Below the pieces are notes generated by a model. It saw nothing but the letters and a program-made list of their open reading frames with translations. It searched no databases and had not been told where the DNA came from. This document shows positions 1-8,437 of a stretch of 64,000 nt of DNA, one piece after another (the stretch's first letter is position 1; each line of letters begins with the position of its first letter). Source of the DNA: CAWJMD01 sp963700925 (GTDB lineage: Bacteria > Actinomycetota > Actinomycetes > Actinomycetales > CAWJMD01); assembly GCA_963700925.1 (NCBI GenBank), contig OY969553.1:2356001-2420000 (forward strand). Reading direction: 5' to 3'. The position numbers were made by a program, and so were the translations under genes.

Positions 1-71
1 TCCTGCACGAGGAACGCATGCAGCTCTTCCGCCACGCCTAGGCGCCCCACAGCGACTCGATGATCGTTCAT
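1..71 (-). CDS. glcB: Malate synthase G, N-terminal fragment
   Basis: Only the first 23 codons are in the window; the gene continues leftwards off the edge. The reading starts at an ATG at 71-69, preceded by the purine-rich GGAAGAC, and translates as MNDHRVAVGRLGVAEELHAF followed by LVQ. This matches the conserved N-terminus of malate synthase G, where a short lead is followed by VGGLQVAKELYDFV-like sequence. The enzyme condenses glyoxylate with acetyl-CoA to malate in the cytoplasm. It is divergent from an IclR-family regulator, a common arrangement for glyoxylate-utilisation genes. Glyoxylate would be a plausible product of the amine oxidases encoded further on, but that link is inference. 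With so few residues visible, the call rests on pattern memory. Confidence 0.62.
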   Translation of the reverse strand, partial: MNDHRVAVGRLGVAEELHAFLVQ

Positions 72-90
72 CGTCTTCCTTCTGCATAGC

Positions 91-104
91 GGAAACTAAA
101 TTCC
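91..104. promoter_or_regulatory. Candidate IclR-family operator
   Basis: The 14-bp inverted repeat GGAA-N6-TTCC lies in the divergent region between malate synthase (start 71) and the IclR-family gene (start 280/292). IclR-type sites often follow a GGAA/TTCC semi-palindrome, so this is a reasonable autoregulatory and glcB operator. Seen by eye; binding not shown. Confidence 0.4.
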
Positions 105-137
105 TTGCACCGGAAGACTGCCGAAGTCCAGCATCAA

Positions 138-145
138 TGTCAACA
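138..145. promoter_or_regulatory. TGTYAACA octamer copy 1
   Basis: TGTCAACA in the glcB/IclR intergenic region. The same octamer occurs in four other intergenic regions of the catabolic modules (8173, 27721, 31749, 35610). Its complement contains TTGACA, so it could also act as a -35 box towards glcB. Confidence 0.35.
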
Positions 146-291
146 GTGATCACCACGTGGACTGGTTCCCCGTCGTCGTGCTGTTCGGATGCCGCTTGCG
201 GTGGCAGCACCACCCCCCCGGTAGGGTTCCGTCATGCGGAAAGTGTTCTCGGGGCGACCGGCGGCCCTTGGCGCTCGATGTGTCGCTCGTC

Positions 292-1038
292 ATGGCTGAT
301 CGTTCCGGCAGTGTCCAATCGGTCGGCCGCGCGTTCGCGATTCTCGAGGCCATCGCCGCTGCCGGAGGTGTGTGCAGCCTCTCCGACCTGGCGCGCGAGT
401 CTGGGCTCCCCTTGTCCAGCATCCACCGCTTGGTTCGCACCCTGGTCGACCTCGGCTACGTGAGGCAGGAGTCGAGTCGCCAGTACGCCCTGGGCCCACG
501 CCTCATCCTTCTCGGCGACGCATCGTCCAAGGTCATGGGGATCTGGGCCAAGCCGCGCCTGGCCCACCTGGCCGACGAGCTCGGCGAGTCGGCCAACCTG
601 GCGATGCTCGACGGCGATGAGATCGTCTACATCGGCCAGGCGCAGTCCACACGGTCCGTGCGCATGTTCACCGAGGTGGGCCGTCGCGTGCTCCCCCACT
701 GGACCGCAGTCGGCAAGGCGATCTTGGCCCAGATGAGCGATGACGACGTCCGCTCCATCCTGGCTCGCACCGGGATGCCACGCAGCACGGCCACAACGAT
801 CACGGACCCCGACCTCTTCATCGCACATCTCCATGAGATCCGCGTACGGATGTACGCGGTGGACGAAGGAGAGAACGAGGAAGGTGTGCGATGCGTCGCC
901 TCAGCCGTTCCAAGTGACACCGGTCGGTTGGCCATCTCGGTCTCCGGGCCGGCCGGGCGCATGTCGCATGATCTCCTGCAGCGAGCCGTCCCCCTCCTGC
1001 ACGACGCCTGCAACGCGATCGCTAAGGAACTCGACTAG
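292..1038 (+). CDS. IclR-family transcriptional regulator
   Basis: 248 residues if started at ATG 292; an in-frame GTG at 280 is an alternative. Residues ~5-65 form the IclR winged helix (SVQSVGRAFAILEAI, then LSDLARESGLPLSSIHRLVR). The rest is the effector domain, with the conserved HWTAVGKAILA and EENEEGVRCVASAV-like stretches (here EGENEEGVRCVA). Such proteins bind small carboxylic or aromatic acids and usually control a divergent catabolic gene. The divergent neighbour is malate synthase G, so control of glyoxylate use is the simplest idea. A GGAA-N6-TTCC palindrome at 91-104 could be its site. Upstream in-frame codons back to 157 lack the family pattern and are excluded. Confidence 0.88.
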   Translation: MADRSGSVQSVGRAFAILEAIAAAGGVCSLSDLARESGLPLSSIHRLVRTLVDLGYVRQESSRQYALGPRLILLGDASSKVMGIWAKPRLAHLADELGESANLAMLDGDEIVYIGQAQSTRSVRMFTEVGRRVLPHWTAVGKAILAQMSDDDVRSILARTGMPRSTATTITDPDLFIAHLHEIRVRMYAVDEGENEEGVRCVASAVPSDTGRLAISVSGPAGRMSHDLLQRAVPLLHDACNAIAKELD

Positions 1039-1323
1039 CCAAGAGCGGCAACGGCTTTCGCCTCCTGGCTGATATGGCCGGCCGAAGCACCGATCACGGG
1101 CAGGTGAGAGCGGCGACCATCGGCCAACTCACCACAAGCCATTCACCCAGGCTATGGCGCGTCATACCAGCAGGCCCACTACCGCGCATTCGGGCGAGCG
1201 CCAAGAATGGAGCGAGGTCTCTTCGCTGTCCGCCGGACCGAGGTACCCAGCGCTAGACACCGAGTCGTCCGCGAGCCGGGGCGGTTCGAGGACGCGTCCG
1301 CCACAACCTGACGAACCAGTCCC

Positions 1324-1347
1324 GGACTCGGCGAAACCGCCGAGTCC
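1324..1347 (+). terminator. Hairpin between IclR gene and FAD oxidoreductase
   Basis: Perfect 10-bp arms (first arm GGACTCGGCG) around a 4-nt AAAC loop. There is no T-tract, as is usual in high-GC actinobacteria. It lies 42 bp before the next start, so it could be the IclR gene terminator, a 5'-UTR structure or an operator. The rest of the 1039-1388 gap shows no gene or known RNA motif that I can recognise. Confidence 0.45.
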
Positions 1348-1388
1348 AGACGGGTCCCGTGCTGATTCACGAGAAAGGTTCTGAAGAT

Positions 1389-2507
1389 ATGCCCGAAATC
1401 GTAGTTGTGGGCGGGGGCATCATCGGCGCTAGCGCTGGCTACAACCTGGCCCGAGCGGGTGCGAAGGTCACCGTGGTTGACAGGGAAGATCCCGGTACGG
1501 CGACGAACGCGGCGGCGGGGATCATCAGTGCCCTGGACGACAACCCACCGCACGCGGAATGGCCCGGGTACGCCTTTCCGGCGATGAGGTACTACTCAGA
1601 CCTTGCTGCCGAGTTGGAGGAGCTCGGTGAGACGGACCACTCCCTTCGGGTGATGGGTGAGCTGAAGCTGTCGATGGCCGCCGATCCGGACAAGGACCTC
1701 ACAGCAAAGCTCGCGCAACGGCAGGCATGGATCGACGAGTTCGGGTCCGGTGGCATCGGCAGCAACGTCCTCATCGGGAGGTCCGAGATCCGCAAGATCT
1801 GTCCGGTGCTCGACGGCCCGTACGTCGAACAGGCGATCTGGCACGACCAGATCGCCAACGTGGACGGACAGAAGTTCCGACGCGCCGTCCTGAGCGCCAT
1901 GCAGAAGGTTGGCGGCTCGTACCTGCAGGGATCTGCCGAACTGCGAGTCAACGCCGGCCGCGTCGAGGGGGTCGACGTCGGCGGAGAGTTCCTACCGTGC
2001 GACGCGGTCATCCTGGCGAGTGGTTCCTGGGCGGGTCAGACACTGGGTCCGCTCGGATTGACGTCCGATGTCTACTCCAAGCGAGGACAGATCACCCACG
2101 CGTACCTGCCGGGCGCCGGTGACATCCCGCCCGTCGTCGGGATCAACGGTCACTACGTCTTGTCCTTCCCCGGTGACCGGGTCGTCTTCGGCGCAACGCG
2201 TGAGGAGGACGTCTTCGAGCACGATGTGACCGTCGGGGGGCTGATGGAGAACTTCCAGGAGGTCGCCCGCATCATCCCGTCCATCGAGTCCGCCTCAGTG
2301 ATCGAGACGCGCGTCGGGTTCAGGCCCTTCACCAGGGACAGGATTCCCCATATCGGCTGGGCGTCCTCGATCGAGGGCCTGCTGCTCGGCCTCGGCATCA
2401 GCTCCCAAGGCATGACCATGGGCGCCTACACCGGAGCGGTGCTGGCCGATCAGGCCCTCGGTGTGCCCGGTCGGGAGATCCCGGCCGCCTTCAAGCCCCG
2501 GGTGTAG
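1389..2507 (+). CDS. FAD-dependent amine/amino-acid oxidoreductase (DAO family)
   Basis: 372 residues from ATG 1389, chosen because AAAGG lies just upstream and the dinucleotide fold begins at once (EIVVVGGGIIGASAGYNLAR, GxGxxG, followed by VTVVDRED). The C-terminal half has the DAO pattern GFRPFTRDRIPHIGWA and LGLGISSQGMTMGAYTGAVL, which covers the flavin. Family members oxidise C-N bonds of amino acids or secondary amines (glycine, sarcosine, D-amino acids) using FAD. It begins a likely operon with two small cupin genes (gaps 78 and 82 bp). The substrate cannot be read from sequence. About 50 bp of its 3' end, including the stop and following bases, is repeated at 8359-8411. Confidence 0.85.
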   Translation: MPEIVVVGGGIIGASAGYNLARAGAKVTVVDREDPGTATNAAAGIISALDDNPPHAEWPGYAFPAMRYYSDLAAELEELGETDHSLRVMGELKLSMAADPDKDLTAKLAQRQAWIDEFGSGGIGSNVLIGRSEIRKICPVLDGPYVEQAIWHDQIANVDGQKFRRAVLSAMQKVGGSYLQGSAELRVNAGRVEGVDVGGEFLPCDAVILASGSWAGQTLGPLGLTSDVYSKRGQITHAYLPGAGDIPPVVGINGHYVLSFPGDRVVFGATREEDVFEHDVTVGGLMENFQEVARIIPSIESASVIETRVGFRPFTRDRIPHIGWASSIEGLLLGLGISSQGMTMGAYTGAVLADQALGVPGREIPAAFKPRV

Positions 2508-2585
2508 CGCTCAGGGCAACGTCCATTCCCAGGCTCAGCAACCGGCTCGACAACCGTTTCGACTAACGACGAAGGAAGACTTTCC

Positions 2586-2945
2586 ATGCTCTATGACTAC
2601 CAGCCCGCCGCTACCGTCACGGGCGCCCTCCAGCCGGAGGGTCCGCGCCCGGGTGCTGACAGCGGTGACCCCCAGACTTCTCAGCTGAGGTTCGCGGTAC
2701 GCGAAGACGTGCGGGTCGGCGTCTGGGAGTGCACGCCGGGTGGGTGGCCGGTCGTCGACCGGCCAGAGACCGAGACCTGCTACATCCTGAGCGGGCGGGC
2801 CACGATCACCGACGATGCCGCCGGCGAGAAGCAGGAGATCTCTGCAGGCGACGTTGTCGTGTTCCCGAAGGGGTGGTCGGGTCGGTGGGACGTCACCGAG
2901 ACGATCCGGAAGTTCTGGACCGTGGTGGTGCCCCCCGCGTCCTGA
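2586..2945 (+). CDS. Cupin_3-type small cupin protein
   Basis: 119 residues. A single cupin barrel: ETETCYILSGRATITDD is motif 1-like and SAGDVVVFPKGWSGRWDV is motif 2-like, as in the DUF861/(S)-ureidoglycine aminohydrolase-like group. Members bind a metal or a small molecule; many have no proven reaction. The N-terminal motif RPGADSGDPQ recurs almost unchanged in the cupin at 35641-35988, and TETCYILSGRA and GWSGRWDVTETIRK are identical in both, so the two are clear paralogs in two catabolic modules. GGAAGAC precedes the ATG. It follows the FAD oxidoreductase, so it may act on a product or bind substrate in the same pathway (inference). Confidence 0.85.
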   Translation: MLYDYQPAATVTGALQPEGPRPGADSGDPQTSQLRFAVREDVRVGVWECTPGGWPVVDRPETETCYILSGRATITDDAAGEKQEISAGDVVVFPKGWSGRWDVTETIRKFWTVVVPPAS

Positions 2946-3027
2946 GCATCGCGATCTCCACCTCGTGCCGCCGCATGAGCTCAAGAAGGCTTCTTTCCCG
3001 CCCAACTCGAACAAGGAAGGCATCACC

Positions 3028-3402
3028 ATGACCAACCAGATCACGCAGACGGCTCAGGTTCCGTTGGAGACTCTTCGAGAGGGGCTGAGGAAGCGGCCTA
3101 TCGTCGAGACCTCCAACGTCAGGGTCGCTGAGTTCTTCTTCGACCAGGGGACCAACACGCAGCCCCACTCTCATGACGTCGAGCAGGCTTCCTACATCGT
3201 GTCCGGCAGGTTCGAGGTCAACCTCGACGGAGAGGTAGTCGAGCTGCGAGCGGGCGACGGCTACTCGATTGCCGCGAACCTCCAGCACAGCGTCGTCTGC
3301 AACGAGGCCGGTTCCTACGTCCTGGCCAGCGTCCTCAAGACCGCCCAGGAGGCCCAGGAGCAGGACCACGGTCATGGTCATGGGCATGGCCACGACCACT
3401 GA
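3028..3402 (+). CDS. Cupin_2 protein with histidine-rich tail
   Basis: 124 residues from ATG 3028, with AAGGAAGG upstream. The conserved cupin region (~35-105) contains QPHSHDVEQASYIVSGRFEV, with H-x-H...E metal ligands, and LRAGDGYSIAANLQHSVV, with the last His ligand. The C-terminus is EQDHGHGHGHGHDH, a metal-binding tail that is not part of the cupin fold. In this window His-rich stretches otherwise occur in the two cation-efflux proteins, so metal supply or buffering may matter to the pathway (inference). It is last in the oxidoreductase-cupin-cupin operon and is followed by a strong hairpin. Confidence 0.85.
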   Translation: MTNQITQTAQVPLETLREGLRKRPIVETSNVRVAEFFFDQGTNTQPHSHDVEQASYIVSGRFEVNLDGEVVELRAGDGYSIAANLQHSVVCNEAGSYVLASVLKTAQEAQEQDHGHGHGHGHDH

Positions 3403-3490
3403 CACGACAGGTTCCCAGCGCGAGTAGTTCAAGGGTTCCGTCCGAGCGGTCCAGTGCCCGAAGCGGTGGAGAACCGCTCAGGACATCGGC

Positions 3491-3524
3491 GACAGCCGAA
3501 CCTACGCTCGTAGGTTCGGCTGTC
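3491..3524 (+). terminator. Long perfect hairpin after cupin operon
   Basis: Two 16-nt arms, exact reverse complements of each other (first arm GACAGCCGAACCTACG), separated by CT, giving in practice a ~15-bp stem with a GCTC loop. It lies 89 bp after the cupin stop with no T-run. Most likely the intrinsic terminator of the operon. Confidence 0.75.
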
Positions 3525-3601
3525 GTTCATCTTCGGGTCTGAGGTGAGGTCCCATCACGGACTCGACGAGGAGAGAGTGCTCCGATGACACGCCACGGCG
3601 A

Positions 3602-4924
3602 GTGGTGACCGGCACCGCCAGGAGGGCGATCGACCGCGAGCTGGTGCAGCTCGCGCTCCCGTCGCTCGCGGCAACCATCGCCCAGCCCCTGTTCCTCATG
3701 TCCGACAGCGCGATCGTCGGACACCTCGGCACGGCGGAGCTCGCCGGGTTCAGCGTCGCATCGGCGGTGCTGCTCAACGCGGTGCTGCTCTTCGTCTCCT
3801 TGGCCTACGGCACCGCAGCCATCGTGGCGAGACAGGCGGGGTCGGGCGACCTGCGAGCCGCACTGACCCAGGGCATCGACGGCATGTGGCTCGCGGTGGC
3901 GATCGGCGTCAGTCTCGCTGTCGTCGGGCTCCCGCTGGCACCAACCCTGATCGACCTCTTCGGCACCTCGGTGAGCGCGGCCCCGCACGCCCTCGTCTAC
4001 CTACGCATCAGCTTGTTCGGGCTACCAGCCATGCTGGTCGTCCTGGCGGCGACCGGGGTGATGCGGGGGCTGAAGGACACCCGTACGCCGCTCGTGGTCC
4101 TCGTGGTCAGCGCTGTGGTCAACGTGGTCCTCAACCTTCTCCTCGTCTACCCCGCCGGGTTGGGCGTGGCCGGATCAGCACTGGGGACCGTGGTCGCCCA
4201 GACGGGTGCGGCGGCCTGGTTGACGGCGGTGGTGGTCCGAAGCGCGCGGGCACAGGGCGCCCCCCTCTTCCCCGATCGGTCCGGGATCCTCGCGGCTGCG
4301 GCCGCCGGAGTCCCGCTCCTTGCCCGCAACGGACTGCTGCGGGTCACGCTGATCTGCATGACGTTCGTGGCCACCACTCAGGGCGACGTCGCCCTCGCCA
4401 GCCACCAGATCGCGTACACGCTGTGGTTCCTGCTCTCGACGCCGCCCCTGGCCTTCGCGATTGCGGGGCAGGCGATGGTCGGGCACGTACTGGGAGCCGG
4501 TGACCGGGCGGGGGCACGCACGATCGCCAAGCGCGCCATCCTCTGGGGTCTTGGCATCGGGTTGGCCGCCGCAGCGCTCCTGGTGGTGCTGCGGGCGGTG
4601 TACATCCCGCTCTTCACCACCGACGCCGCCGTGCAGGACCTCGTCTGGGCGCTCGCCCTCGTCGTGGCTGCGACCCAGCCGATTGGTGCTGCGGTGTACG
4701 TCCTCGACGCGATCCTGGTCGCTGGCGACGAGGGAAGCTACCTGGCCTGGAGCATGCTCGTTGCCGTCCTCGTCTTCCTCCCTCTCGCCGGCGTCGTGCT
4801 CGCCACCGAAGCCGGTGTGGTGATTCTGTGGTGGGCGCTGGGCGGCTGGCTGCTCGCGAGGCTGGTCACCATCGTGCTCCGCTACCGGTCCGGGGGCTGG
4901 CTGCGCGTCGGCGTCACCGGGTAG
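3602..4924 (+). CDS. MATE-family efflux transporter (DinF-like)
   Basis: 440 residues, about 12 membrane segments, with the DinF-type opening DREL...LPSLAATIAQPLFLMSDSAIVG and GTAELAGF. MATE proteins export organic cations or drugs using a sodium or proton gradient. The GTG at 3602 (or 3605) is the first possible start in frame, but the best ribosome-binding site (GAGGAGAG, 3568-3575) serves an ATG at 3585 in another frame. That frame reads MTRHGEW and stops at 3608. Either it is a coupled leader or one base is missing near 3600, which would restore MTRHGEVVTG. A second DinF-like paralog lies at 15393-16730. Confidence 0.88.
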   Translation: MVTGTARRAIDRELVQLALPSLAATIAQPLFLMSDSAIVGHLGTAELAGFSVASAVLLNAVLLFVSLAYGTAAIVARQAGSGDLRAALTQGIDGMWLAVAIGVSLAVVGLPLAPTLIDLFGTSVSAAPHALVYLRISLFGLPAMLVVLAATGVMRGLKDTRTPLVVLVVSAVVNVVLNLLLVYPAGLGVAGSALGTVVAQTGAAAWLTAVVVRSARAQGAPLFPDRSGILAAAAAGVPLLARNGLLRVTLICMTFVATTQGDVALASHQIAYTLWFLLSTPPLAFAIAGQAMVGHVLGAGDRAGARTIAKRAILWGLGIGLAAAALLVVLRAVYIPLFTTDAAVQDLVWALALVVAATQPIGAAVYVLDAILVAGDEGSYLAWSMLVAVLVFLPLAGVVLATEAGVVILWWALGGWLLARLVTIVLRYRSGGWLRVGVTG

Positions 4925-5003
4925 GGAGGCACCACGACGAGGAAAGGGGGGCCGCGTTGAGCGTCCCGCGGTCGAAACCGCACTGGCTCGACCCCGTACC
5001 GCG

Positions 5004-6368
5004 TTGTTCACCGTGGGCCTGGCCCAGGCACTGGTCGTGATCGACGGCATCCCCGTCGCCGTAGCGCTTCCGGCGATCCGGCACGACCTGGGGCTGTCGG
5101 TCACAGAGGTGCAGTGGGTCGTCAACGGTTACGTCCTCGCGCTCGCCGGCGTGCTGCTCCTCGCCGGCCGCTGCGCCGACATCTTCGGGCGCCGCCGCGT
5201 CCTGCTGATCGGTCTCTCGACGCTCACCGTCGCGACACTGCCGGCCGGGCTGTCTCCGAGTGGGTGGGCCTTGGTGTCCGCCCGCTTCGCCCAGGGTCTT
5301 GGCGCGGCGATGGCCCTGCCGACCGCTATGGCGCTGATCCCCGTCCTGTTCCCCGAACCTGCGCAGCGTGACCGGGCGTACGGGGTGGCCGCCATGGTGA
5401 ACAGCTTGGCCTGGGTGGTCGGTGCCCTCGCGGGGGGACTGCTCACCGAGCTGGTCGGGTGGCGGTTCGTCTTCCTTGCGAGCGTTCCCTTCAGCGCGCT
5501 GGCTATGGCCCTCGCCATCCGGTCGCTGCCCGAGAGTCGTGATGAGCTGGCTGGGCGGCGCGTCGACGTCGGTGGCGCGCTGTTGATCACGGCGGCGCTC
5601 ACCGCGATCGTGTACGGCATCACCCAGGTCGAGCACGTTGGTCCGGCGAGTGCGACGGTCCTGGGCCCGCTCACTCTCGGCGTAGCCCTGCTCGGCGCCT
5701 TCGTCGTCGTCGAGGCCAGGTTCACCGAGCCGCTGGTGCCGCTGAGCGTCTTCCGCGTCCGCCCGCTCTGGGGAGCGAGCTTGGCGGTCGGCGCCAACAC
5801 CGCGGCGTACGGCGGAATGATCTTGGTCGGCACGTTGTACCTGCAGGATGTCCTCGGGTACAGCCCTACCGTGACGGGGCTCCTCTTCCTCTCCCTGGCC
5901 TTCGGCCCTCTCATCGGACCTTGGCTGGCGCGGTGGCTGGCCCGCACGGGCGCCAGGCCGCTCGGCGTGGCCAGCCTGCTGGTGTGCGCCGGGTCACTGG
6001 CGGTCCTGGGGTGGCTAGCCGACCTCGGGCGTCCGCACCCGGCGCTGCTCGTCGGCATCATGCTCGTCTTCGGCGTAGCCCAGTACTCGGCCTGGCTGGC
6101 GGTCGTCGGTCAGGCCACCGCCGGCTTCGACGAACGCCTGTACGGCATCGCGTCGGGCGTGTTTAAGACGAGCACACACATCAGTGGTGCCTTGTCGTTC
6201 GCGACAGCGTCCACCGTCATCGCATGGGTGGGCGCTCAGAGCCCGGAGATCGGAGCGCCGTACATCGCGGCCTACTTCGCCATCGCCGCACTCACCACTC
6301 TCGGGGTCGTGGCCATCGCCACGCTGATCCCAGCATCCACGCCGCGAAGGAACCGGATCCCGGGGTAG
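5004..6368 (+). CDS. MFS efflux transporter (DHA2/EmrB-like)
   Basis: 454 residues, hydrophobic throughout. It opens with a motif close to the DHA2 signature (VVIDGIPVAVALPAIRHDLG) and has the loop 2-3 motif GRCADIFGRRRVLLIG; family members use proton antiport to export drugs or metabolites. The start is doubtful. TTG 5004 is the first usable start in frame, but a TTG at 4957 with GAGGAAAGGGGG upstream lies in another frame, reading LSVPRSKPHW. One missing base between 4957 and 5004 would join them. It directly follows the MATE gene, so the two exporters may be co-transcribed. Confidence 0.85.
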   Translation: MFTVGLAQALVVIDGIPVAVALPAIRHDLGLSVTEVQWVVNGYVLALAGVLLLAGRCADIFGRRRVLLIGLSTLTVATLPAGLSPSGWALVSARFAQGLGAAMALPTAMALIPVLFPEPAQRDRAYGVAAMVNSLAWVVGALAGGLLTELVGWRFVFLASVPFSALAMALAIRSLPESRDELAGRRVDVGGALLITAALTAIVYGITQVEHVGPASATVLGPLTLGVALLGAFVVVEARFTEPLVPLSVFRVRPLWGASLAVGANTAAYGGMILVGTLYLQDVLGYSPTVTGLLFLSLAFGPLIGPWLARWLARTGARPLGVASLLVCAGSLAVLGWLADLGRPHPALLVGIMLVFGVAQYSAWLAVVGQATAGFDERLYGIASGVFKTSTHISGALSFATASTVIAWVGAQSPEIGAPYIAAYFAIAALTTLGVVAIATLIPASTPRRNRIPG

Positions 6369-6402
6369 CCCGGCGCCGTCCAGGGATCAACCTGCCGACG
6401 GT

Positions 6403-7914
6403 TCAGACATTCTGTGGGAACCCCAGTTCAAGACCGCCCTCGGGACGGGCGGCCGCATTGATCCAGCGCGTGGTCACCACCTTGCCCCGGGTGAAGAAGT
6501 GGACTCCCTCGGCGCCGTAGGCGTGGGTGTCCCCGAACAGCGACCGCTTCCAACCGCCGAAGGAGTAGTACGAGACCGGGACCGGCACCGGCACGTTGAC
6601 GCCGATCATGCCGACCTCCACGACCTGCTCGAAGCGCCCCGCTGCACTACCGTCGTTGGTGAAGATCGCTGTGCCGTTGCCGTAGTCGTTGCGGTTGATC
6701 AGTGCGACGGCCTCCTCGTACGTCCACACGCACCACGCTGAGGACAGGCCCGAAGATCTCCTCCCGGTAGATGTCCAAGTCGGGTGTGACGTGGTCGAAG
6801 AGCGTGGGACCCAGCCAGAAGCCGTCTGGTTCGCCAACAGCGGCGACATCACGCCCGTCGACGACGAGCTTGGCGCCCGCGGCCTCACCCGAGTCGATGA
6901 ACCCGGCAACGCGATCACGGTGCGCCCGGGTGACCAGCGGTCCCATATCTGGCTCATCGCCGCGCTCCTTGCGGCCGTCTCCGACACGGATGGTGGACGT
7001 GAGCTCGGAGATGCGAGCCACCAGGTCGTCGGCGACGGGCCCGACGGCCACGAGGACGCTCATGGCCATGCACCGCTCGCCCGCGCTGCCGTACCCGGCG
7101 TTCACTGCTGCATCAGCGGCGAGATCGAGGTCGGCGTCGGCCAGGACGACCATGTGGTTCTTCGCGCCGCCGAGTGCCTGAACGCGTTTGCCGTTGCTGC
7201 TGGCCTTCTTGTACACGTACTCAGCGATCGGGGTCGAACCGACGAAGCTGATGGCGGCGACCTCGGGGCTGTCGAGGAGCGCGTCAACGGCGACCTTGTC
7301 TCCCTGCAGCACGTTGAAGACGCCGTCGGGCAGACCGGCCTCCTTCCACAGGTTCGCCAACCACACGGCCGCCGACGGGTCCTTCTCGCTGGGCTTCAGG
7401 ATCACCGCGTTACCGGCCGCGATGGCCACCGGGAAGACCACATGGGAACCATCGTGGGGAAGTTGGACGGGCTGATGATGCCCACGACGCCCAGCGGAGC
7501 ACGCTGGGAATGCACGTCCACACCGGTCGAGGCGCTGTGGGAGTGCCCGCCCTTCAGGAGATGGGACATGCCACAGGCGAGCTCGACGACTTCCTGCCCG
7601 CGGGTGATCTCACCCAGAGCGTCGGAGTGCACCTTGCCGTGCTCGGTCGTGATCAAAGCCGCAAGCTCGTCCTTGCGGTGGTTCAGGAGCTCCCTGAACG
7701 CGAAGGGGATCTGGGTCCGGCGCGCGAGGGATGTCGCGCCCCAGGCGGGTGCGGCCTGCCGCGCCGAGGCGATGACTCGTTGCGCATCTGCCGAGCTGGC
7801 CAGTGCAACATGACCTGAAACCCGGCCAGTAGCAGGATTGGTGACATCGGCCCATTGATCGGCGTTTCCGACGAACGCCGCTCGGTCGACCCAATGGGAG
7901 ATCTGCTTGGTCAT
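6403..7914 (-). pseudogene. mmsA: Methylmalonate-semialdehyde dehydrogenase, two frameshifts
   Basis: Three consecutive reading frames together give a full-length CoA-acylating (methyl)malonate-semialdehyde dehydrogenase of about 500 residues. Start ATG 7914 (MTKQISHWVDRAAF) leads to PLGVVGIISPSNFPTMVPMW. The frame is then lost near 7440 and resumes as FPVAIAAGNAVILKPSEKDP through GSAGERCMAMSV, with the catalytic Cys. It is lost again near 6730 and resumes as TYEEAVALINRNDYGNGTAI to the stop at 6403. The first break looks like one missing base and the second like two missing (or one extra). Intact members convert methylmalonate or malonate semialdehyde to propionyl- or acetyl-CoA. All catalytic motifs survive, so either the inactivation is recent or the consensus is wrong. 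Confidence 0.85.
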
Positions 7915-8171
7915 CGTCCTTCTCTCTTGGACGCCATCGCGTCCCCATGCCGTGCCTATAGCCATCTGAGAGGCGCTGCGTCAAGGACCGACCTCCTCGA
8001 CTAACCAGCGGCGGTGGGCGGTTTCCCACTCCCAGGCCCCGTGAACGGCAGCCGAGGGGACCTCGCCGAGTCCGCCGGCTGTGGAGGGCAGCACGCCCAG
8101 GGGAGTCCCACAATACTTCCGCAAAGAGGAAGAATACTGCCGCTAGTAGAATCCACGGGCTAGCGGAGACA

Positions 8172-8181
8172 GTGTCAACAC
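8172..8181. promoter_or_regulatory. TGTYAACA octamer copy 2, upstream of mmsA
   Basis: GTGTCAACAC, i.e. 4-bp arms GTGT/ACAC round CA, in the 5' region of mmsA. Read on the minus strand it includes TTGACA, which could be a -35 element 17 bp before TGGATT. The surrounding 7915-8289 stretch also has CTTCC-N7-GGAAG at 8116-8132 and no gene. Confidence 0.4.
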
Positions 8182-8289
8182 CCGGGTTGCGCACTTTCAG
8201 CGCGTGACAAGACTTTCGGGGCGGAAGGGTGACGAGTTCCCGAAGCCGCCGCTCTGCACAGCCCGGCGGCCAATGGGCGCTCTTGACCC

Positions 8290-8411
8290 AGCTTCGAGCG
8301 GTCAGGCATGAACCTGGCCAGCCTCCACCGGAGCGGCGCTGGCCGAACAGGCACTTTGGTGTACCCGGCCGGGAGATCCCGGCCGCCTTCAAGCCCCGGC
8401 TGTAGCGCTCC
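8290..8411 (+). pseudogene. 3' relic of a DAO-family oxidoreductase gene
   Basis: Bases 8359-8411 match 2461-2513, the last codons, stop and 3' flank of the FAD oxidoreductase gene, at all but four positions. Upstream, allowing small indels, the relic still reads SGMNLA...TGAALAEQAL, the characteristic DAO C-terminus (compare QGMTMGAYTGAVLADQAL). An extra T near 8357 and another shift near 8320 break the frame, and no 5' part is present. It is therefore the tail of a lost paralog or of a partial duplication. SGMNLA differs from the copy at 1389-2507 and fits a diverged paralog better than a recent duplicate. Confidence 0.75.
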
Positions 8412-8437
8412 AACCAGTTGCGTTCGAACTGAGCTCC

